64,000 nt of DNA from Neelides folsomi. Lineage: Eukaryota; Arthropoda; Collembola; Neelipleona; Neelidae. Of this stretch, positions 42,101 to 54,100 are shown piece after piece (position 1 is the first letter of the stretch; each line of letters opens with the position of its first letter). A program made the position numbers and the translations under genes. The stretch spans positions 163,963-227,962 of the forward strand of contig JAQGBZ010000070.1 in NCBI GenBank assembly GCA_034687125.1, written 5' to 3'. Below the pieces are notes generated by a model, which worked only from the letters and a program-made list of their open reading frames with translations, had not been told where the DNA came from and searched no databases.

Positions 42101-45100
42101 TTTCTCTGGTAAAGAATAATACCACCTGTTGCTTGCAATGGCATAAGTTAAGTACTCAAAAGTCCTCCTTGTATTATTTAACGGTTACTCCACCCTATCA
42201 CATCCGCTTTGCACTAACTATTTTTTAAGCCTGTATTATTTCAACCCCTTGCTTCCTCTCTGACCCCTTCTTCCAAAAACTCCTTCAAGTAACGGCCCTC
42301 GCCACCACCACCTTTCTGCATAGGCCTATCAACAAGTTGTGAAAGTCAAATGGAAAATTCCATAGCATGTAAAGCGCAAATATATTATTTACTGTTGACC
42401 GGATAAGCCATAATTATTCAATTTGGAAAAATCTAACAACAAATAAACTAATGAATAAATTATTTCTTCCTCTACTCAGACATCATGATTAAAATGAATT
42501 CTATAATTGCATTCCTTTGGAAAGATAAGCGTACATATTAGTAAGTAATACACATTTCTTAAAAAGTCACGCAAATGCCAACAATCAGACTCAAGTACGT
42601 TTAAATTCTCCCATTGAATCTCCAATGTACAATGCATAGAAATTAAAATGCAGTATTTTACTATATTAGGTAAAATCAACAAGACGTTTGTAAATAGATC
42701 ATTCGTCAACATTGGCATCAAATGAAGTGGAAATTTCAATTAATTTTGTCTGGGAGTAGGAAGGAGGTTGTAGGAGTTAGTCACTCAGTCAGCCTCATTT
42801 CCCAAGAGGACAATGGACAAGAGAGAGTGGTGAGTTCAGAGAGGTGAAAATAATCAAGATGCCATTTGCTCTCCCATCGTGGAATGGGCAGGTGGGGTTG
42901 AAGCTATATAGTTCAGTTTCAGGCACACTTGGTTGGGCATGAGAATGCGAATGGTCGTGGATGAGTGGGAACGAGTAACAGCAGGTTGTCATTCTGAAGG
43001 GCGGTTAATTAATATCCAAAATCAGCAGAGGATGGCTCATGAGGCAAAGGTAGGGGAGACAAGAGTAGTAGGGGAATGTATGGGAAAATATCTCCAGGCA
43101 TTTATCGAGGAGAGCAAATAAGATGCGATGGGGTTGATATATATGTATGGGAGCACCAGCCGTGCTTCCGGCCATCAGGGTCCTATCAATGCACCTCCTC
43201 CTCCTCCCCACACTTGTCTCGCCAGGCAATCAATGGGTCAACTCCTACGCGCCGGAACCGGTCCGACGCCGTCGTCGTTGTTCATCATCTCCCACACTTT
43301 GTCCTGCCTTTATTCTGATACCAATTTGCCCCTCCAATGAACTCTTAATTACAATTACTCTCATTTCATGATATAATTCCAGGGGATAAAAAGAAGACTC
43401 ACCAGCTTTGTATATTTGGGAATTCGGCAACTTTTGCTTCTCAGGCTTTCGAATATTTATGTATCTAAGTATATGTACGTATTTGCCAGTCGAGTCATGC
43501 ATGATTTACATTACTCAAGCTCCCTATTATTTTTTATATTGAAAAGCTCCTGACTCCTATTCAAAGGAAGAGTGATGAGAACGAGGGAAAGTATGTATGA
43601 AGAAGAATCTAGTATTAGTATCTAGGATAGGAAATTGCACGTGATTGGGCCCTTGTTAGAGAAATAGTCTTTTATTGCTCCAGAGGCTAGATCTTTGGAA
43701 ATCTCACATGCTGGAAAGAGATAGGCTATAAAGTGCAAATGACCATCGAGGAGAGCGTTGAATTCACCATCGGGTCCTCGAAGTAGATGCACTAGGATGG
43801 GAGAGGGACGACTATCTGACTGATAATATCATATTATCCCCTGCGTTCCCACGCTACACATTTTCCCATGAAGGTATTTCAGACAGTTCCCTATTCCCTA
43901 ATTACTCATTCCGACTTTGCCACGAGAGAATAAAGGGTAGGACATAAAAGCTTCATACATATGTGCGTGAATCTACAACTAATACATGCAATGATCCGAA
44001 GACCCCTCAAATCTAACATTTAGATCAAATAACTCATCTCGCCTCCAAAATAACGCCACTCCCCTAGCCCTATTTACCTTTATTGCTCATTATTTCATTA
44101 TATTCTCATTTTTCTCGCTACTGCCCAGCCCGCCTTTCCAACTCCCTCGCACTCGGAAAAAATCCTCTTTGTCTATTTCCCATACATATGGCTGGGCTTG
44201 TCGCTTTTAAAGTTCACTCCTAATGATAAGCTCCCACAGCTCATAAACATTTTTTATACTTTAAATGTTTCTCATATTTTATTGTGGGATCCCATTTGCT
44301 TCCAATCTATTTCTAGATTTATAAACATTCCACTATGCTAATAACGAAACGGTGAATCTGCGATTGAAATTATGATCATTAGAAATGAACATTTAAAATG
44401 TTTTTAGTTGGGAAACAATACAATTTAAACAAATGCTTATATTGATATACCGACGATTAAAAATTATGAAAATCAAAATCAAGACATACACATATATTTA
44501 AAGCCTTATCAAAATTAAACTTTCCAAGTAATATTAAAATAGTTTTATATTAAAATATCGTCCCAACACAATTGAACTTTATTATATTATTTATCATTTT
44601 AAAATTTATTTCACGTACAACCTCATATAAAATTCCATTATGATTCATACCTTGCCCTACGATACCAATCGGTAACAATGATGAATAAATAATTTAAGGC
44701 ATGTTGAATACGTGTTAAATATTGGTTTGGTAAATATAAATTAAAACTAATGGCTGATTCGGAGTAAAGTATGTATGAGTATTTTATAAGTGAACTACGT
44801 TAAAGATTATACAGTGCATTCTGCAGTGAGCGATCACTGAACGAAAGTTGTGAAGTTAAACCTTCCATCTACAGGGAGAGAATCTAAAGAACTTGGAGAG
44901 TTTTTCTTTCAAACCGACATTGAGCGAACCTTGCATTGTTTGCTTCTCCATTGCCTGCTACCAGACGATGGAATATTCCAAGTACCTAACAATCCTCAGA
45001 GTACATGTCTAATGGTTAAGACCAGATTCAATGATATAAGGATTCCCAAAAGTAATGTTTTAACCCTCAACGTGGCGTTATGTTCGCGCACTTACATAAA

Positions 45101-48100
45101 TATGCTTAAATTAAAGCATTTAAATATAACTAGATATTATTTAATTGACCATATTTTAACATCGCATAATTAAGAACTTAAACTATTTTATATTGTTAAT
45201 GTTGTACATACATAGCAAATAGACATCTAACTTTGTTGAGCTTAATTATGTAATAAAGTAAATGTAATAAGACAATCTTCAAACAATTGCAATTAAATTC
45301 ATCACAATTAAAAGTAATGTGATTTCAAGTTCTATGCGCTATAAATAGTTATGTGACAAAATGCATCGTGAAAGCTAATAATGTTTATAGATCATATTGA
45401 GATGTTACATGTTATACCTACGAGATGAGATATTGATGAGAGGAGCAGATTTCTGAAGCTCATAGCATGAAATGGGTGAATGCATCTTAAAAGTATTTAG
45501 AGCGACAGACCGCATTGATGATTTAAGCTATATTTTGCAGATTTGGATGAACAGATGAAGCTGACCTAAGCTTCTACTTATTCTTGTGGCATAGCTTCAA
45601 ATCTCTCGTTTTCCAGCTAGAAGAAAATCATAAGAAAAAATTCCTAAAATAGACGTCCTTACATCACCCTTTCTCCCAAAATAATCCTTGCTAACTCAGA
45701 CATGCTTCTAATCTTTACAGCTTCAATATAAGCACAATATTATATGTTTTATGTATTATATCTGTAGTATAGGTAGAAATGCTTACAATTAGAGTTAATT
45801 TGTAAACTAATAAATTTAATATAATTCACTATTGAATTATTGAAATTTCTAATTAAATTTATACCCTGCAAAATGTTCGTTCTTAATTATTTTATCTCAC
45901 AGAGTTCTAATGGTCCTATATAAAGAATTAAGGCAGAGAGCAAAAAACCTGGCGTGTGATTAATGACGAAGAACGAAATTCTAAGAAGAAGAGCTAAAAT
46001 TATAAAGACGCAATTACGCGATCACAAGGTTCCCATCAGAGGGTTAAAGTTTCTTTGATGCATAATTTGTTTGATGTTAGTAAAGGTTGTGGGTCTAATT
46101 GAGTTATCAAATAACTTCATTTTCATAGTTAATTAATAAACAAATTCTCAATATTTGGCCATCATATGAGGAGATAAAATCATTCATAAACATTTATTCT
46201 ACATATCGCAATAAAAAGAGGCATTGAGGTACGTATCGTAAATGAATGAATGAACGTGTATTTGAGATGAGATAAAAGAGAGAGAAAATCCCATAGAAAG
46301 ATTAAGCAAGAAGAAAGGATGAACTTGTGTTTACCATAACAAAAGAAATTGGCTTCAACTTAACGACATGAAACAAATGGCCCTTTAATTCCTCCTGATA
46401 GGAAAGGAATCTTATTAGGCAGAGACAAAAAGGATGAGAACAGGATGTGTGTAATCAATGGTCAATAACTCATTGAGGAAGGAGGGGGAGCATGAAATGT
46501 GTAATTTGGATAAGGTGAATGGAGAGAGACACCTGAGAAGAAGTTGAGACTCGCCCTCACACCTCATCCCTATTCCTTTGTGTAGCAGAGGGGATCTCAT
46601 CTCGCTCAATTAGATGCATCGAGAAGTCAGGGTGGAGGAGGAGGGTTAGAAAGAGAACAGGAGTCGGAGTCCGTGGGAGAGAAATATTCAACCGAGTCTC
46701 ACTCTGGAAAAGGAGAAGAATGAACAAGGAGAGGAAATGTGTGTGTGGATGTGTGTAAAAGACGTAATTCAAGACGGCTGGTTGGTTGGATGTTGAAGAA
46801 GCCTCGAGGCTTCTTCCCAAACTTTTCATGAATGAAACTAGCCCCAAGATGGTCACGTAGGGTAACAGCCGCTTGGTGTAGATATAGCCCCATTATTACT
46901 CATATATATACAAGTGTAATGCCAAGTGTTGTATAGACATAACAGCTAACTACCTTGAGTAAAGGCAAAGTCCATGCAACGACCATCTCAAGGGAACCCC
47001 CTCAATGAATGAATGAAGTTCCCATTCTTTCTATATATAGGAAGAATCCTCTTCCCACTCCCACCTTACACCACTTCCTCCCAAATATCACAAAATTAGA
47101 AACTGCACATATGTGTCTGTATAAACACTATTAAAGGGCCGATTCATTCCTCTACTAAAACCTACCTTTATGCATTCAAATCTTGTCGACACACCATGAG
47201 CCATCGTATCCTTTGCTATCATTCAAAAGAGAGTTTAAAACATTTAAAGAAAATGTAAACCTTCTCCATATATACTTTAACAATCATCCTTTTGTGTACA
47301 TAATGCCTATTTAAATAATGTTTAAGTAGTGTGGTTTACATTAATTTTTTCATTTTACAAAACAACTAACATCTTATCGATCATACGACCGTGATAAGAA
47401 TTTTGACCTGGTCAAAACTGTAAGATGTTCACATGATCAGATAAAATCGGTCCTTTTACATCTCAAGCAACTCAAGATGAAAAGATTTAAATGATTTTAG
47501 CAGCCAAGAGTGTCAAATGAACAACACCACTTAAGAATGGACAAAAAGCGGTGAGATGCTGATTAGAACGTGCGAGAGTAAAAGTCCTCGGCGTTCGTTC
47601 TCTCATCATCAAACAGGTCTTGTCGTGAAGAGATGAATTTGAATTTGCTCACGAGTGACCAAGTTTTATTTACTTAGCATGGCCATTTAAACAAATCTTT
47701 GACTCGATCAACAAATGACACGGGTTCTCATTAGTAAACGAGCTTTCTATTGTTTTTTCCTTCTTGTGTCCTCCAGTGGGCTGATGAATTTATAGCAAAT
47801 TACCACGCTAGAATCTAATCCATTATGCGAGGAAGTGAGGATTGACAAATTGAACCACAATGATTAAACATGATTAAAGAAAAGGCCCGTGTTGAAATGA
47901 CCTAAAAGACCATAAATAAATCTTATCTTGAACCTTTACAAAGCCTACAAAACTCAATTTGTCCGAGTCGGAGGGTCGGACCAAGAAATTATTTCATGCC
48001 CGACATCACCTCTTTTAAAGAATTTCTCTGTAAAAATTCTTACGGTCTTGGGTAATATGTGAGCAATAGTTAAAGAAAGGGGCAACCGACTTGGATCCTT

Positions 48101-51100
48101 AATTTTTTTCTTCACACTCAAGGAGAATAAAAAAATTAACAATAAAGGTTATGATTTGTATAATAATAAATATATAAATTTATGATTATTGTGTGAAAGT
48201 ATAGTGTGTTCGTGGGATCAGCATGGTTCCCCTTTGAAGCCACGCTCACATATGAAGGCACGACCCTTCCGTGACAAAGAGAAAGGGTCCGAAGAAAAAG
48301 ATTTTCTCTGAGGACACATTCGATCTGCCCATATTTTATGCGGTAAAAAAGGAGTCGACAAGTAGGCTTGAATGAGGGAATGATCCTTCTACACACATTA
48401 GAGGGACTTCCCCGCCCTCGCCGAGATAAGTACACGGAGTTGGGACGGAGCTCCACCATGAATGGATCATATAGGGGCGATCAAAAGGAAAGACCTTGAA
48501 ATCAAGTGTGGGAAAGGGGCTCCGTTCTGGACACTTTCCGAAAAAACCAAGCCCACTGCGACCACTTACTCAATCCTTCCCCCTCAATTGCCACAACTCT
48601 CCAATATATACTCAATTCAAGGAATTAGTCAACCGCTCGCCCCACTCGTGATCCAATCCTCCTTTTGTATGTCGAAGGAAAATGTAGATATATTATTAAT
48701 TCATGCCACATCATTTCTCCAAATGTGAAGTCAATTCGAAACATAATTGGGATAATTCATATGCAGTTAAGTTGAGTTGTAATTTCGTTTTAATTCCAGA
48801 TTGTCCAATTTATAAAGCCATATTGTTTGAATCTCTTCAGAAATTCACATAAGGTGATGAGAAGGAGGATGAATAAAAGAAAGATTATTAAGGAGTTTCG
48901 ACGCTCCCCTCTTCACTCCATCAGATTTTCAAATTACTCGATCCTCTTTTCTATTATTCTCCAAGTGATATATAAAAAAGAGGTGTGTGAAGGAGAGAAA
49001 GGAGAGTCGGAAGGAGCAAAGGGATTGCGAGAGAGGTGTGCACCGTCCTTAGGCTCGTAGGGAAATTGGACACGGTGAACCTAATCTTGTGATTATAGAT
49101 AACCTTTACCCCTCTTCGTAGGTAGACACTCTCTGCGACAACCTCACTACCCACTTTTAGCAGGAGAGGTAATCACGAGAAGATAAAGACTCCCTCCCGC
49201 ACTCATCCCTCGTCGTCGAGATAATCAAAATTTGGAAATTATGAGTATCCTAACCGCCGGTAGCCAGAAAGCTTCATTATTTATCATGTCCTTTTATTTC
49301 TTATAATGCTAGACAGAGTATGGAATAAGTATCAATATGAGTGGTGCTCCTAATGAATGCATGACATGATTCATCATAATGTGAAAGGTACATCATCGAT
49401 AGATACTTCCCTATCGTATAGTAATAATATATGCTATTATAAGTAGTAAGATAGAAAAAGTACAAGAACTGAGAACCAAACCAACTTCTTTTCCCTAGAC
49501 CTCCCATGATATCAATTTATGATCTTTTTTATTCAACTTCGTCAGGAGCCGACCACGAGAATCTGGTCATTTTCATATCAACGCTGTGTTTAAGCTCGGG
49601 CCCAGCTCATGCTCGGACCGATATTTCATTACTTTGCTTTCGTTAGACATTCATGATATTAGCAATAATAAACAAATTGAGTTTTTATTCCAATTCAGCC
49701 TTCCAATTCTAAACAAATTGTGTGTTTTGTGTGAATATTAAGCTACCTATATATTTTAATGAAAAGCATACTACCAACTCTGTATTTATATATTAACTAC
49801 ATATTTTGAAATGGTAAACAAGTAGGTAATATGAGTAGACATCAACAAAATAGGAAATTTTACAAAAATTTCGTTTAAGGTGCGAGTTCAAGTACGCAAT
49901 TCAAAATACATTCCAAACATTGTCGCTTGTAAATAGTCAGTTAAAGAGATGCTTTGGACATCTTTTCAATGAAAGCGCATAGGAAAAGAGTTTCATTGTG
50001 AAAAATATTTTGAAAGGAAGAAAGGAATTGTGAAGTAAAGGGTGACCTGGTCGGGTAAATAATAAATGACATACATTATTCTCGATCTCTCGGATCTCAA
50101 ATGTTCTCCATCACAATCACCCCTTGTAAAGAGGTTGAGCCCTTAAGAGGACTAAATGCGTCAAGTTCCCTATTCAAATCCCCACTCACTAAATGAATTA
50201 CAAGGAGCTCGTAATTGAAACGTACAGTTAGTGCAGAGAAATAATTTCCTAATGGGCTCCATCCTCATTACCCTCACTCTTCACTTGGTCCTCATTGAGA
50301 AAATTCACATAAATCCTCGCATTGAAATTCATTAGTCTCCTCAATCCCACCACTCTCCTCCCAGACAATTATGCATGAATTGAGAAGAGTCAATCTTCAT
50401 CATCAGGCTTAAACAATCAGAACCAGAATGAGGTCCTAATATGTTACATCAATTGAGCATCAGGGGAGAAATAACGTGTAGATGGTGATTAATTGCTTGT
50501 TATGGCATCTCACCCGTCAATTTGCAACCCTGCGAATATTAATCCTCTCGTACAAATGGAATTGATTTGCGCTTCCTGCCTATCATTTAACTGGAGAATT
50601 AAACCCACTTAGCTTAAGGTGAACTTTAATTGGTTTTTTATTTTCCTATATTGGCTTAAATAGAGTTTAAAACACTCCCACTCTCACTCACCATCTTATG
50701 TACTATATGTATATGTCTTTCCACTTAAGTCCAATTAATATTACTACTATAGTTTAGATTCTAAGCAGATCTTTATTATGCAAGAAATATCTTTAATTGC
50801 TTTTTCTCGGCTATAACTTTGTTCAACTTTACTTTGAAATTATTTATTTTATGAAGTCTTTAAAATTTAGAGCATAGGAAAACCAATTGTGTTAAACTTT
50901 TATGTTAAAGAATAATAGATAACCTTACTTACATTTTCTTTTGAATAATTATGTTTGTAATTTAAAACAATTCCAGAATGAACGCGTGGACATGTAAATA
51001 TTTATAAACACAGGCAATCCTATAGGTATTTAATATTTATATGATGGAACTTATTGGAGATGATATTACCTATAAACTTATTGTTAGCAGCCATAATACT

Positions 51101-54100
51101 GATTTTTGATATTTGTTAACATAACTAATAAACAAATGCATTATTCGGATCCTTTTGAAGAATTGAGATTAGCAAAGTATGAATCAGTAATATGTAAAGC
51201 AAGTCTGTAAAATAATCTAGCATGACATAATTGTATTTTCAATTTCGCTTTCGTTGAGAGATGAGCAATAAAACAATGTATGAGTCAGAAGCGTGAAATG
51301 GAGCAATAAATTCAACTCACCGACTGAGCTCGAGCTTTCAGGGTCGGAGAGATCAGAAAGAGACGGCACTTTCTGGATGGAGCATGGGACCCTTTGAGCA
51401 GAGTGACCCGAACGACCCTGACCCGGTCGACATGGAGGGAAGGCAAATTCCTCATCTATCTTTTCCTCCTTTATCATCATCCGTGGCTCTTCAGGGGCCT
51501 CAATGGGCTGGATCATTTTCACAGTAGGCTTCAGCTGGAAGCGAGTCACCTGTATAGAGGAAAAAACATGTGTGAAATTCATGTTCTGTCGGTTCACTTT
51601 GCGAAAAGTTAAGCAATTTAGAATTTTAGGGTTTTAAGCCAAAGATCAACCAACATGTGTACTTTTACTGTATATTTTAATAGTCGTTCTCTGTCAATGG
51701 ATAAATAGACAAAGTTGAAAGGACAGGTGTTGAAAGTGTCCCCTCACGTAAAAAATTATATACCTTTTATTTTCTCCTTTGTAAACATTTTATTATTCGT
51801 GTTCTTCACATAAACATTGCGTCTCAACAGTTTGCAAAGCATTTTTATATTAATGTATCATGAAATTCTAAATTGTAATTGCCATCTAAAAAGTTTGTCA
51901 AATCAATTAATAAATAATCGAAATAAAAAGCATACACACTTAACATACACTCAAATAATTAATATTTGAATATAACTTTATGTTTCGTTTAAATAACACC
52001 TTTACCTAAAAGATTTCAAGAGCTCATTTACAAAGATGACAGTTGTCTAATTTTCAAATGCAAACATATGACACACTTTACTTTCTACAAGCGTGAGTAA
52101 ATATTCCAAAACTTATAGGAAGTCACAAAGCCATTAATAAAGTTCTTGAGTTTAGTAAAAGGTGAAGAGGAGACTTACCAAGCGAATCATCGACGCATAA
52201 TGTATGTACACTTGTACACATAAGTATTAACTACGTATACTCTATTAATATGTATACCTACGGAATAATACCATATTCACAATGTTTTGGCTTGGTCTTG
52301 GTGTCACCAAAAAATGAATATTTTTAAGAGAACATCTACCATAATTATCCTTACTCAATACATATAGGCAAACTCATACAAGCGTGGGTTCAATAAGAAT
52401 TATTCTAAGCAATATAATTTTGCATAAAATGTCATTTGTTTAAAACTATCAACTATCCCTTCCTTCCTTGAAGCGGTAAAAAGCTGAGTGTGCAAACTTC
52501 CTTAGCGAAAATCACTTAAAATTAGCATCTTTTGTATCTTACGACATGGTTAGCCAGAGCCTAAATACGACCAACCTATACTCTATACATTCTCGCATAT
52601 TATAATAATAACTTATAAATAGTAATAAAGATTGGTAATTGTTCGACTCAATCAAATTTCATTACACAATTGGGACTGAAATCTAATGCTTATGCGAAGT
52701 TGTAAGAAATTCAATAGGGATCGCTCGATTTCTACCTGAAATGCAAGATAATTCAGAAATAGTTATGTATACAGATAAATGGTTAATGAATACGTAAGAT
52801 CTATATCTGATGTAATTGTTTGTTATGAATGGTATGTTAAGATGGCTATTGAACTTTCAAATGCTTCAAAGGCGTGTCATCCACAAATTATAAAAGAAGT
52901 ACATACCTACTTAATATATAAAAGACGATACCTGCTTCAGCAATCTTTTCAAATACTTTGGAATCATTCTTATATAAACAAATGGTTGAAATGGTTGAAA
53001 GCCTCCCTACTCCTCCCACAGGGAGACTTGAACTTCAAAGAGAACCAGCCGGGATTGGCATTCTTCTTAGGTCATCAAAAAATAGGGGACCCGTATTATA
53101 TGGCAGGCTGAAAAAATCCTATCCAATTTCAGTTCTTCTCCCCCACAGATTCCAGTGTGTGGGTACAAATCTCTTTTTCATACACAAGTATGGTAGATAT
53201 CTCACAAGTCAATTTCTCAGCCTTCTTATGTGACAATATCTTTCTAAACTCCATTTGGTCAATCTTCAATTACAAAACAAGTACTTATTTTTGATTAATG
53301 TGGTTCTACTTATTTCTAATTTTTAAGAACTTTTTTAAAATATAAATTCAGGGCAGTAATAAAATTTAGTGTACTATTTAACTAGATGACAGATATTAAT
53401 TAAATAACAAATAAATAAAAAAGTAAACTAGGTATGTAGTTTTTCGAAACATTAATTGATGACGATGAACACGATATGCACTTATATTGTGTAACAAGTT
53501 GTAAATAATATTTCTTGCTAATTTCTCAACGCTTTTCTGCTTAAACAAATTTATTTAAATTCTATGAACAGATTTAATATATAAATAATATTAAAAATAA
53601 AAGCAAATAATAAATTATGTATATTTATGCGCAGCACAGCCTTGTAGGAATATTTTTAAATAAATAACAGAAAATAAATATTTAATCTAAATTCGATTTA
53701 CAATCATGGATGTATTTGGCAGTTATACTTATTTTTGGACCATGTATTTAAAAGTAAATAGCCTAAACTAAACTATTGCGCTTATAAAGGTACTGAAGTT
53801 TAACACAATGCAATAAACTGAATAAACGTTTGTAATACATTAGCACATAGGTTGGCACTATTATGTAATTATGCACAAGACAAGCCACCAATAAAAATAT
53901 GAGGCACGGGACAAACAAGCCTAATCTTAAACAATTCTATCATAATTTTTATATAATCTATTTGTATATTTATTGCCAATATTAAAATAAAAATCCACCC
54001 CATCTTAAAAATCAAACAAGATGAGACAAACAGATTCAAAAAATATCATGTAACGTAACGTATGCTCTATTTAACTACTTACGTTGCGGTATATAATCAT

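Noticed and set aside
44850-45173. Plus-strand frame of 107 codons
   Set aside because: It begins at a GTG, not an ATG, matches no family that I know and has no flanking gene signals.
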